The translations under genes and the position numbers were made by a program. A stretch of DNA of 40,189 nucleotides from an uncultured Collinsella sp. Lineage in GTDB: Bacteria > Actinomycetota > Coriobacteriia > Coriobacteriales > Coriobacteriaceae. The first letter of the stretch is position 1. Every line of letters starts with the position of its first letter. Shown piece after piece: positions 16,903 through 24,850 of the stretch. A model generated the notes under the pieces. It saw only the letters and a list, made by a program, of their open reading frames with translations. It searched no databases and was not told the origin of the DNA. The stretch spans positions 1 to 40,189 of the forward strand of contig UQMO01000016.1 in the NCBI GenBank assembly GCA_900542125.1, given 5' to 3'.

Positions 16903-17745
16903 CTACAGCACGGCGCACAACACTGCGAGCAGCGCCACACCGGCCGCATAGACCGCATCGCGCCAGCCAAAGCCGCTCCGCGCGGGCGCCGGATACGCAC
17001 CGGCAAAGCCGCGGCAAAGCATAGCCTCGTCCATCGCGCGGCTGCATTCCATCGCCTTAATAAAGGTCATGCCCATGATACCCGCGATCGAATCGGTACG
17101 CGAAAACCCCTCAGGCGCACGGCCAACGCTGCGCAGCATGACCGATTCGGTCAGATCGTGCGCCGTTCGGCCCAGCACCTCGATGTGCTTGAGCGCCATA
17201 TCAAACGTAAAGATAACCTCGTCGGGCAGGCGCAGCATCTTGAGCGCCGCCGACATGCGGCTCCACGTGAGGGTCCACGAAACGCCCAGTACCAGCGACA
17301 CGTTAATGAACGTTTTGAGTGCAATCTTAAGCATGGCACCCGTGGCAGAAGCGCCCAGCAGCAGGGCAGGCAGTGCCAGAACCACGGCAAACCCCGCAGC
17401 AGCCAACGCCGGCATAAAGGTAGCGCCCAGCCCGCGTACGGGGCGCACCGCGACCAGCACCAACGCGATCGCCGCCATCAACATGAGGTACAGCGGGCTC
17501 TGCGTCAGACACACGCACAGAACGCAGACGAGCATCCCCACCAAACGCACCGGCGCCGAAACGGAAGAAAGGGCGCGGTCGATCATCAACCCGCCCTCGT
17601 GTGCGCCGCCGCCCAGGCGAACCCGCTCAAGCAGGCTCGCCAGGTGCAGGACGTTCTGTTGCATTACGCGATGCCGAGCCCCCACGGGCTCATATCGCTC
17701 CTCGGCCGCAAGCCAACTAGGCAGCTCGGCTATTGCCATGAGCAC
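16903..17745 (-). CDS. cbiQ: Cobalt/nickel ECF transporter transmembrane protein CbiQ
   Basis: 280 residues with five or six hydrophobic segments between about residues 65 and 275. The conserved coupling region (DMALKHIEVLGRTAHDL, and later AMDEAMLCRGF) contacts the ATPase in CbiQ/EcfT proteins. GTG at 17745 has AAGGA five bases upstream and overlaps the cbiM 3' end by 29 bases. ATG two codons later is the alternative. It links the CbiM substrate component to CbiO. Confidence 0.9.
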   Translation of the reverse strand: MLMAIAELPSWLAAEERYEPVGARHRVMQQNVLHLASLLERVRLGGGAHEGGLMIDRALSSVSAPVRLVGMLVCVLCVCLTQSPLYLMLMAAIALVLVAVRPVRGLGATFMPALAAAGFAVVLALPALLLGASATGAMLKIALKTFINVSLVLGVSWTLTWSRMSAALKMLRLPDEVIFTFDMALKHIEVLGRTAHDLTESVMLRSVGRAPEGFSRTDSIAGIMGMTFIKAMECSRAMDEAMLCRGFAGAYPAPARSGFGWRDAVYAAGVALLAVLCAVL

Positions 17746-18802
17746 CGCTTTCCTTAACCGTCAGCGAGATCAGACGGAATGCGATGGTGAGCACCTCCAC
17801 GCCAATCACACCGGAAAGGATATACATGGCAGCCTGACCGGCAAAGCCAAGACCCTGCTCCTCGGAATAGGCCTGCAGGTAATCGCCCGTGGGCAGCGCA
17901 TCGGCAAAGGTCGGGGTATCGAGACCGACCGAAGCCTGCAGGCTGTTGTCACCAGCCTCCTGAACGGCGGTCGCGGCGCCCTCAGCGTCCCACTCACCCC
18001 AGGCGTCACCCGTGGCCAGCAGGCCCAGCGGCGTGGCCACGACAAGCACGGCAACCAGGATGAGCGTGGGGACCAGCGAGGTCTTCTTGGCGGTAGCGCC
18101 CTCGGCGGCAAGCTGGCCGTCAACGGCCTCGGGACCGACGATAATGCTCGGCGCCGTCTTCTTGATAAAGCCGTAGATCGCGGCAGTCGCCACGCCCTCG
18201 ACCACGCCGGCGACCAGCATGTGCGGGATCATCATGGCCGGGATGGCGATGGACAGCGGGAAGGGGCAGTACAGCGGCGCGCCCGAGGCATTGGTGAAGA
18301 GCATGGGCTGAATACCAAACTCAATCGCCGCGCACAGGGCCGCCAGACACAGGCCGACCCAGCCGCTCACGATGGCAGAAACCGAAGTGCCCCAGCTCTT
18401 GTCGCGCAGGCGGCCGTTGAGCGCACGAAATACGATAGCGGCAACAAACGGCAGCACAAAGGCCATATTAAAGCAGTTGGCGCCAAAGGACAGGATGCCG
18501 CCGTCGCCAAACAGCAGCGCCTGCAACGCCAGCGCGACCGAGACCGCGATGGCAGCGGCCTCCGGGCCCAGCAGCAGCGCGATCAGCGCGCCGCCGACGG
18601 CGTGGCCCGTGGTGCCGCCAGGCAGCGGCACGTTGAACATCATGAGCAAAAAGGAGAAGGCGGCACAAATGCCCAGGAAGGCCATGTGCTCGCGATCGAG
18701 CGTGGCGCGCACCTTCTTGATGCAGTGGACCCACACGGGGACCATCGCCACCGCCATGACGGCATCGGTCTGCGGGGACAGGTAATTATCTGGAATGTGC
18801 AT
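17717..18802 (-). CDS. cbiM: CbiM substrate-binding membrane protein with fused C-terminal extension
   Basis: 361 residues. The N-terminus MHIPDNYLSP matches the metal-coordinating start of CbiM/NikM, in which the free amino group and His2 bind Co2+ or Ni2+. Several transmembrane helices follow, including the conserved NVPLPGGTTGHAVGG. After about residue 240 there is a polar linker, a further helix near 248-268, an extracytoplasmic stretch and a final helix near 325-345. This resembles the PDGLE/CbiN-like domain that is fused in many CbiM proteins, and it explains why no separate cbiN is present. ATG 18802 is preceded by GGGAGG. Whether the ion is cobalt or nickel cannot be told from sequence alone. 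Confidence 0.9.
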   Translation of the reverse strand: MHIPDNYLSPQTDAVMAVAMVPVWVHCIKKVRATLDREHMAFLGICAAFSFLLMMFNVPLPGGTTGHAVGGALIALLLGPEAAAIAVSVALALQALLFGDGGILSFGANCFNMAFVLPFVAAIVFRALNGRLRDKSWGTSVSAIVSGWVGLCLAALCAAIEFGIQPMLFTNASGAPLYCPFPLSIAIPAMMIPHMLVAGVVEGVATAAIYGFIKKTAPSIIVGPEAVDGQLAAEGATAKKTSLVPTLILVAVLVVATPLGLLATGDAWGEWDAEGAATAVQEAGDNSLQASVGLDTPTFADALPTGDYLQAYSEEQGLGFAGQAAMYILSGVIGVEVLTIAFRLISLTVKESGAHGNSRAA

Positions 18803-18858
18803 AGCGCCTCCCGGTTGTCGACGCGCGGAATTGCAGCGCCGCTTGAACGGTTTCGTCG

Positions 18859-18886
18859 GTGTTACGCATTATCAGTTTCGTAACAC
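18859..18886. promoter_or_regulatory. 28-bp palindromic operator upstream of cbiM
   Basis: GTGTTACG-N12-CGTAACAC is a perfect 8-bp inverted repeat. It lies just downstream of the predicted transcription start of cbiMQO, a position where a bound repressor would block transcription. It does not match the E. coli NikR box. No cobalamin riboswitch core was seen. Confidence 0.65.
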
Positions 18887-18896
18887 GCCGGCGGCT

Positions 18897-18925
18897 ATCA
18901 TAGCAAAACAGCGCGCCGCCAACAA
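18897..18925 (-). promoter_or_regulatory. cbiMQO promoter
   Basis: On the minus strand, TTGTTG (18925-18920), 17 bases and TATGAT (18902-18897), with a TGC extension just before the -10. The start site would fall near 18890, immediately upstream of the palindrome. Confidence 0.65.
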
Positions 18926-19028
18926 AGCGACACGCCGTAATGCAATACACATGTCACAGACGCAAGGCGCCGACGGGCAGCAGCTCAGTCATGCCGCCGC
19001 CCGACGGCCCGCGCCTCAGTCGCAAGCC

Positions 19029-21482
19029 CTAGCCGCGAACCTCGCCGTTTACGCCCTTGCACACCTTGGTGACGATCTTCTGGTGCGCCTTTTCGACCTC
19101 TTCGCTGGTGAGCGTGTGGTCGTCGGAGCGATACGTAAGCGCGAAGGCCATGGACTTCTTGCCCGCACCGATGCGGATGGGATCGCGGTAGACGTCGAAC
19201 AGGCGCACGCCCTCGAGCAGCTTGCCTCCGGCACTCGTAATACGACGCTCAAGATCCTCGCAGGTCACAGTGTTGTCGACCACGATAGCCAGATCGTGCT
19301 CAACGGCCGGGTACTGCGAGAACTCACGGTAGTTCTCCTGGTTACGGGCGCCCTTGATCAGCTTGTCCAGGTCGAGCTCAAAGGCAACGACGACCTCGTC
19401 AATGCCCATAGCCTCGCGCGCCTCGGGGTGAATCTCGCCAACCCAGCCCAGCACGGTACCGCCGGACAGAACCTCGGCGGCGCGACCCGGCTGCAAGAAG
19501 GCATAGCCCTCGCCCTCGACGGGACGGAAGCGGACCTTCTCGATGCGCAGCTGGGCAAGCAGCTCCTCGACAATGCCCTTGCCAAAGAAGAAACGCAGCT
19601 TGCGGTACTTCATGTTCCAGGACTGCTCGCTCCACTGGCCCGAGAGCACACCCGCCACGGACTTGGTCTCCTTGGGCAGGCTGGCGTTCTCGCGACCGTG
19701 GAACAGGCTGCCGACCTCGTACAGGTGCACGTTGGGCGTACCGTGCGCCTCGTTGTAGGCCACGGACTGCAGCAGGCCCGGCAGCAGCGAACGACGCATC
19801 TCGGTCTGCTCGGCCACCAGCGGGTTCATGAGCACCACGGGGCAACCGCGACCCTCGGTGGACATACCGATCTTCTCCAGGTCGCCCGGGGCGGCAAAGC
19901 CAAAAGTCGTGGTCTCGTTGAGGCCGCAGGCGCGCAGGATCTCGCCGACCTTACGAGTGAGCTTCTGCTCGCGGGTCAGACCGCCGATGTGGTTCTTGGC
20001 AGCCGGAATGGTCGCCGTCACACGACCCATGCCCCATAGGCGCAGGACCTCCTCGATCAGGTCGATCTCACGCGGCAGGTCGGGACGGAAGCTCGGCGGC
20101 GTGACCATAAAGTCCTCGCCGTCGCGCTCGACGGTGCAGCCCAGGCGGGTGAGCGAGCGCTCGATAAAGTCGGACTCGATGTCGGCACCGCAGATGGCGT
20201 GCACGCGGGCCAGGCGCAGCTTGATGCTGTCGATGGTCTTGGGCGCGGGGAACACGTCCACATAGCCGGGAGCGACCTCGCCGCCGGCGATCTCCTCAAT
20301 CAGCGCGCAGGTAACGTTGGCAACATCCACGCAGCCGGTCTCGTCAACCTGGCGCTCAAAGCGAATGGAGGCGTCGGAGATCAGCGAAAGGTCGCGGCTG
20401 GTGTGCGAGGTGCGGCCGGCGTTGAAGCAGGCGCTCTCGACCATCACGTCGACGGTGTCATCCTCAATCTCGGAATCCATGCCACCCATGACACCGGCCA
20501 GCGCCACGGGACGCTCGCCGTCGGTGATGAGGCCCATACCGGCGTCGAGCACGCGCTCCTCGCCGTCGAGCGTCGTGAACTTCTCGTCCTGCTGGGCGGC
20601 GCGAACCACCACACGACGGTGGCCATCGCGCTCGGCAAAGGTGTCCAGGTCAAAGGCGTGCAGCGGCTGACCGGTGAGCATCATCACATAGTTGGTGATG
20701 TCGACGATGTTGTTGTGCGGGCGCACACCCAAGGCGTTAAGGCGCTTGACCATCCAGTCGGGCGACGGGCCGACCTTGACGTTGCGCACGATGCGGGCAA
20801 CGTAGCGGTCGCACAGGCCCTCGTCGGCAATCTCGACGGAAAGCTCGTCGTCGGTCGCGCGGCCGGTCTCGACCTTGATGGCGGGCAGCTCAACGCGGAA
20901 ATCACGGTCGAAGATGGCGCCGGTCTCGCGGGCCATGCCGATCATGGACAGGCAGTCGGGGCGGTTGGGCGTGATCTCACAGTCGAGCACGGTGTCACTC
21001 GAGCCCACGTACTCGGCAAACGGCATGCCACAGGGCGTGTCCTCGGGCAGGATCATGATGCCGGAGTGGTCGCCGCCCAGGCCGAGCTCGCGCGCGGAGC
21101 AGTTCATGCCCATGGACACGACGCCGCGAAGCTTGCTCTTCTTGATCTTGACGTCGCCGGGCAGGACAGCGCCGATCATGGCCGTGACGATGTGGTCACC
21201 GGCCTCGAAGTTCTGCGCGCCGCAGACGATCTGCAGCGGAGCGGGGTTGCCGTCGGCGTCGAGGTTCTTGTCGCCCACGTCGACCGAGCACACATACATG
21301 TGGTCGCTATCGGGGTGCGGGGCCTTGGTGAGCACCTTGGCGGTCACCACGTGGTCGAAAGACTCGCCCACGGTGTCGATCGCCTCGACCTCGGTGCCGG
21401 TACGGATATATTCGTCCGAAAGGGTCTTGGGATCCTCCGGAATATCGATCATGGTCTTGAGCCAGTCGTAAGAAACGCGCAT
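19029..21482 (-). CDS. pheT: Phenylalanine-tRNA ligase beta subunit
   Basis: 817 residues, full length. It forms the (alpha-beta)2 enzyme with PheS and charges tRNA-Phe. An N-terminal tRNA-binding domain (about 40-150, with the HPDSDHMYVCSVDVG stretch), B3/4 editing domain (about 205-385), B5 domain (about 405-475), catalytic-like core and a C-terminal anticodon-binding FDX-ACB domain (about 725-817, starting near FSQYPAVEHDLAIVV) are in order. AAAGGAG precedes ATG 21482. It is 63 bases downstream of pheS and is co-transcribed. A GC-rich hairpin lies at about 18976-19005 downstream, without a T run. Confidence 0.97.
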   Translation of the reverse strand: MRVSYDWLKTMIDIPEDPKTLSDEYIRTGTEVEAIDTVGESFDHVVTAKVLTKAPHPDSDHMYVCSVDVGDKNLDADGNPAPLQIVCGAQNFEAGDHIVTAMIGAVLPGDVKIKKSKLRGVVSMGMNCSARELGLGGDHSGIMILPEDTPCGMPFAEYVGSSDTVLDCEITPNRPDCLSMIGMARETGAIFDRDFRVELPAIKVETGRATDDELSVEIADEGLCDRYVARIVRNVKVGPSPDWMVKRLNALGVRPHNNIVDITNYVMMLTGQPLHAFDLDTFAERDGHRRVVVRAAQQDEKFTTLDGEERVLDAGMGLITDGERPVALAGVMGGMDSEIEDDTVDVMVESACFNAGRTSHTSRDLSLISDASIRFERQVDETGCVDVANVTCALIEEIAGGEVAPGYVDVFPAPKTIDSIKLRLARVHAICGADIESDFIERSLTRLGCTVERDGEDFMVTPPSFRPDLPREIDLIEEVLRLWGMGRVTATIPAAKNHIGGLTREQKLTRKVGEILRACGLNETTTFGFAAPGDLEKIGMSTEGRGCPVVLMNPLVAEQTEMRRSLLPGLLQSVAYNEAHGTPNVHLYEVGSLFHGRENASLPKETKSVAGVLSGQWSEQSWNMKYRKLRFFFGKGIVEELLAQLRIEKVRFRPVEGEGYAFLQPGRAAEVLSGGTVLGWVGEIHPEAREAMGIDEVVVAFELDLDKLIKGARNQENYREFSQYPAVEHDLAIVVDNTVTCEDLERRITSAGGKLLEGVRLFDVYRDPIRIGAGKKSMAFALTYRSDDHTLTSEEVEKAHQKIVTKVCKGVNGEVRG

Positions 21483-21545
21483 CTAACTGGTCTCCTTTCA
21501 TAAATGCGGCTTTGAGCCGGAAACTGCAACTAAGAAGAAAGCGTT

Positions 21546-22622
21546 CTAGAACTGGTTGAGGAAACGCATGTCACCAGTCATCAATGTGCGCAGGTCGGGC
21601 AGGTCGTAGCGCAGGGCCGCGACGCGCTCGGCGCCAATGCCAAAGGCGAAGCCGGTGTACTTCTCGGGATCGATGCCGCAGTTGATGAGGACGTTGGGGT
21701 CGACCATGCCGCAGCCCAGGATCTCGATCCAGCCGCTGTGCTTGCAGAAGTTGCAGCCCTTGCCGCCGCACACGTGGCAGCTTACGTCCACCTCGCAGCT
21801 CGGCTCGGTGAAGGGGAAGAAGTGCGGGCGGTAGCGCGTCTTGCGGTCCTCGCCAAACATGCACTTAACAAAGTAGTCGAGCGTGCCCTTAAGATCGCCA
21901 AAGGTGATGCCCTCGTCGACGACCAGGCCCTCGATCTGGTTGAACTGCGGCAGGTGGCAAGCGTCGGCCGTGTCGGGACGGTAGACGGTGCCCGGGCAGA
22001 TCATGTAGATGGGCGGCTTCTGCGACTCCATGGTGTGGATCTGCACGCCCGAGGTCTGGGTGCGCAGCAGAACGTCGGACTCGCCGTGGGCGTGAGCCTC
22101 GGGGTGTGCGACGCTGCCGGGGTTGTTGTCGACCACGTAGAACGTGTCGCGGGCCGAACGGCTCGGGTGATCCATGGGAGCGTTGAGCGCCGTGAAGTTG
22201 TAGTAGGAGGTATCGACCATGGGGCCGGACTCGACGGTGTAGCCGATGCCACAGAAGATGTCCTCGGCCTCCTCGATAATCTGCTTGATCAGGTGCTGGT
22301 GACCGATCTGCGGACGAATACCCGGCAACGTGATGTCGACGGCATCGTGCTCGAGTGCGTGCTTAAGGGCGGCGGCCTTCATCTCGGTGGTGCGCTCGTC
22401 GAGCATGCCCTCGATCAGCTGGCGCATCTCGTTGGCGCGCTTGCCCATAACGGGACGGTCCTCGGGGGCGAGCTTGCCCATCATGCGCATCAGGCCGGTG
22501 ATGCGGCCCTTGCGACCCAGCAGCGCGACGCGCGCGGCCTCGAGCTTCTCGGCGTCGTCAGCGCTAGTGACGAGCTCCTTGGCCTCTTCCTCGAGTTTGA
22601 CCAGATCATCAATCAGACTCAT
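21546..22622 (-). CDS. pheS: Phenylalanine-tRNA ligase alpha subunit
   Basis: 358 residues. Class II aminoacyl-tRNA synthetase catalytic subunit: an N-terminal coiled coil (about 1-90), motif 2 region (GTVYRPDTADACHLPQF), and motif 3 (GFAFGIGAERVAALRY). A cysteine set CHVCGGKGCNFC (about 281-292) between motifs 2 and 3 looks like a zinc-binding insertion and is found in a subset of bacterial PheS. ATG 22622 has AAGGGAAG just upstream. A longer in-frame reading into the leader is rejected because that DNA is the T-box. Confidence 0.96.
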   Translation of the reverse strand: MSLIDDLVKLEEEAKELVTSADDAEKLEAARVALLGRKGRITGLMRMMGKLAPEDRPVMGKRANEMRQLIEGMLDERTTEMKAAALKHALEHDAVDITLPGIRPQIGHQHLIKQIIEEAEDIFCGIGYTVESGPMVDTSYYNFTALNAPMDHPSRSARDTFYVVDNNPGSVAHPEAHAHGESDVLLRTQTSGVQIHTMESQKPPIYMICPGTVYRPDTADACHLPQFNQIEGLVVDEGITFGDLKGTLDYFVKCMFGEDRKTRYRPHFFPFTEPSCEVDVSCHVCGGKGCNFCKHSGWIEILGCGMVDPNVLINCGIDPEKYTGFAFGIGAERVAALRYDLPDLRTLMTGDMRFLNQF

Positions 22623-22707
22623 GTCTTCCCTTTCGTCTCTCGCACATCCGCGCTCCGGGACGGCTGACGCCGCCCGATGTTGCGGATGCGCGGCCCGGTT
22701 CGGTAAC

Positions 22708-22975
22708 AAAAAAAACCGCCCTCGGGCATGTACATTGCCCAAGGACGGTTGAATTCCGCGGTACCACCTTGTTTGACCCGGCGGATGTCTGGCCCGCCGC
22801 GCCCACTCTGTGCCTCTTGTCGCGAGGCTCACGGCTTCCCTACTGGGACTTTGCTGCCACTGGCCGCGTGCCCGTTGAGGTCGCTGCTCGGGAGTGAACG
22901 CTTGGCCCTTGCCACCGCAGGAAGGCTTGCAGCCCATGACCTTCCCTCTCTTGCCGGCGACGCGGCGGGCAAAAC
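22708..22975 (-). ncRNA. T-box riboswitch of pheST
   Basis: On the minus strand the T-box core AGGTGGTACCGCGG (22769-22756) is intact. It is followed by a terminator with arms 22714-22725 and 22739-22750 and eight Ts (22715-22708). Upstream, a stem I can be drawn between GAAGGTC (about 22942-22936) and GACCTC, and TTC (22898-22896) sits on its 3' side, as a specifier codon for Phe should. Uncharged tRNA-Phe would stabilise the antiterminator and allow pheST transcription. The 5' boundary is approximate. Confidence 0.92.
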
Positions 22976-23000
22976 CCTCTCCGTCAACGCATTGGGCTAC

Positions 23001-23009
23001 AGGATACCA
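23001..23009 (-). promoter_or_regulatory. Candidate extended -10 promoter for the T-box/pheST operon
   Basis: The minus strand reads TGGTATCCT, placing the start near 22994, just before stem I of the T-box. No clear -35 is visible. Confidence 0.4.
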
Positions 23010-23127
23010 CATTGTGTGGGCATATCGCCGCGTTCCGTTTTGTTCGTGCTGGGTACAAGGCAGGTAGCTGTGCAAACTGGCCGTGCGCCCATCCGTGGCG
23101 CTCGGCTCGCGAGATCAAGGATATGGT

Positions 23128-24702
23128 ATGGGAAAGAAGCACGATAAGAAGGCCGAGCCCGCAGCGGGCAAGACGCCCAAAGGCATGAAGGTCGATAAGG
23201 CCGTCAAAAAATTCCGCAAGCTCGAGGGCAAGCTGTGGACCCGCGAGTACCTGCTCAAGATTGCCGAGTTTGACGGCGCGACCATTGCCCCCGCCAACGG
23301 CGCCGCAGCGCGCGCCGACGCCATGGGCACCCTTGCCGGCGAGCATCATAAGCTCCTGACCAGCGAAAAGTCTGTCGAACTTGTGCGCTCGCTGGCACGC
23401 GAAACCGTCGCCGGCGGCAAGATCGACGACCCGCAGCTGCTCGACGAGATCCGCGTGCTCGGCCGTGACCAGCGCGAAGCGAGCGTCATTCCCACCGAGG
23501 AGGCCGAGGCCTGGACCAGGCTCACCTGCGAGGCCGACGCCGTGTGGCACAAGGCCAAGACGGCCAATGACTGGGCGAGCTTTGAGCCCTATGTGGATAG
23601 AATCGTCGCCCAGCTTAAGCATCAGGCCGAGCTCATGGACCCCAAGCGCGACCCATACGATGTTTGGCTCGACCAGTACGAGCGCGGCCTTTCCACCGAG
23701 AGCTTCGACGCGTTTTGCGACGAGGTCAAGGCGACGGTCGTGCCGCTCGTGCACGCCATCGGCGAGCGCGGCCAGCAGCCCGCTGCAGACTTTTTGCACG
23801 CCCGCGTGCCCGAGGCCGCCCAGCGCGCCATGAGCTTCGACCTGATGAAGCTCGTCGGCCTGAACCTGGACGACACCACGCTTGCCTTTACCGAGCACCC
23901 GTTTAGCGAGGGCTTTGCCGTGGGTGACGCGCGCATCGCGACACACATCTACGAGGACGATTGCATCTCCAACGTCTACAGCATCATCCACGAGGCGGGG
24001 CACACCATGTACGAGCTGCGCGTCAATCCCGCCTATGCGCGCACCTGCCTGGAGGGCGGCACCTCCATGGGCATCCACGAGAGCCAGAGCCGCTTCTTTG
24101 AGAACACCGTGGGCCGCAGCCGTGCCTTTATGGGACCGCTGCTCGAGGTGCTGCGCCGCCACGCACCCGAGGTCTACGGCGACGTCGACGAGGACACGCT
24201 CTACCACGCCGTGAACATCGCGCAGCCTTCGCTGATCCGCACCGAGGCCGACGAGCTCACCTATCCGCTGCACGTTATGGTGCGCTACGAGATCGAGCGC
24301 ATGCTGTTTGCCGGCGAGGCCACGGCCAAGGACATCCCCGCGCTTTGGAATCGCTTTATGGATGAGTACCTGGGCATTCCCGTTCCCGACGACACGCACG
24401 GCTGCCTACAGGATACGCACTGGAGCGGCGGCTCGTTTGGCTACTTCCCCACGTATGCGCTGGGCAGTGCCTACGATGCCATGTTTGTGCCGGCCATGTG
24501 CCGCGACGGTGTCGACCTTAACGGCGCCTGCGCGAGCGGCGACCTGACACCTGTCCGCGCCTGGCTGGGCGAGCACATTTGGCAGTGGGGCCGCGCCAAG
24601 GACGCGCCGGAGCTCATCAAGGGCGCGTGCGGCATGGCGTTCGATGCCCGCTACTACTGCAGCTACCTGCAGGACAAGTTCACCACGCTGTACCAACTGT
24701 AA
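23128..24702 (+). CDS. M32-family carboxypeptidase (Taq type)
   Basis: 524 residues. A cytoplasmic zinc carboxypeptidase that trims C-terminal residues from peptides. All M32 landmarks are present: HPF (257-259), GDARIAT (266-272), the zinc site HEAGH (288-292) with the third ligand in HESQS (317-321), IRTEADELTYPLH, and GYFPTYALGSAYDAM near the end. ATG 23128 is six bases after AAGGA. The first 30 residues are Lys-rich. It is divergent from pheST, with about 120 bases between the two transcription units, and converges on glmM. Confidence 0.95.
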   Translation: MGKKHDKKAEPAAGKTPKGMKVDKAVKKFRKLEGKLWTREYLLKIAEFDGATIAPANGAAARADAMGTLAGEHHKLLTSEKSVELVRSLARETVAGGKIDDPQLLDEIRVLGRDQREASVIPTEEAEAWTRLTCEADAVWHKAKTANDWASFEPYVDRIVAQLKHQAELMDPKRDPYDVWLDQYERGLSTESFDAFCDEVKATVVPLVHAIGERGQQPAADFLHARVPEAAQRAMSFDLMKLVGLNLDDTTLAFTEHPFSEGFAVGDARIATHIYEDDCISNVYSIIHEAGHTMYELRVNPAYARTCLEGGTSMGIHESQSRFFENTVGRSRAFMGPLLEVLRRHAPEVYGDVDEDTLYHAVNIAQPSLIRTEADELTYPLHVMVRYEIERMLFAGEATAKDIPALWNRFMDEYLGIPVPDDTHGCLQDTHWSGGSFGYFPTYALGSAYDAMFVPAMCRDGVDLNGACASGDLTPVRAWLGEHIWQWGRAKDAPELIKGACGMAFDARYYCSYLQDKFTTLYQL

Positions 24703-24725
24703 AGCTTAGGCGACACGCCAACGCA

Positions 24726-24763
24726 AAGGGGGCGCCGCAGGATCTATCCCGCGGCGCCCCTTT
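24726..24763. terminator. Bidirectional terminator between the carboxypeptidase gene and glmM
   Basis: The GGGGCGCCGC/GCGGCGCCCC stem (24729-24738 with 24751-24760) is flanked by AAA on the left and TTT on the right, so it can serve both convergent genes, though the T run is short. Confidence 0.75.
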
Positions 24764-24789
24764 ACACCCAGTCACCAACCCGACAGTTA

Positions 24790-24827
24790 GGGACGTTCCT
24801 ATTGTGCCGGCAGAAAAGGAACGTCCC
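24790..24827. repeat. REP-like palindromic element
   Basis: Perfect 11-bp arms GGGACGTTCCT (24790-24800) and AGGAACGTCCC (24817-24827) enclose a 16-base loop containing TGCCGGCA. No T run follows on either strand, so it is not a simple terminator. It has the shape of a repetitive extragenic palindrome. Confidence 0.6.
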
Positions 24828-24850
24828 CAAGTGCCAGATTGGCCGCGTAG

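Noticed and set aside
18803..19028. Cobalamin riboswitch in front of cbiM
   Set aside because: The B12-box core and the multi-stem layout are absent; instead there is a promoter and a protein-type palindrome.
22984..24399. A 471-codon frame antisense to the carboxypeptidase gene
   Set aside because: Shadow of a GC-biased gene; the sense strand carries all M32 catalytic residues.
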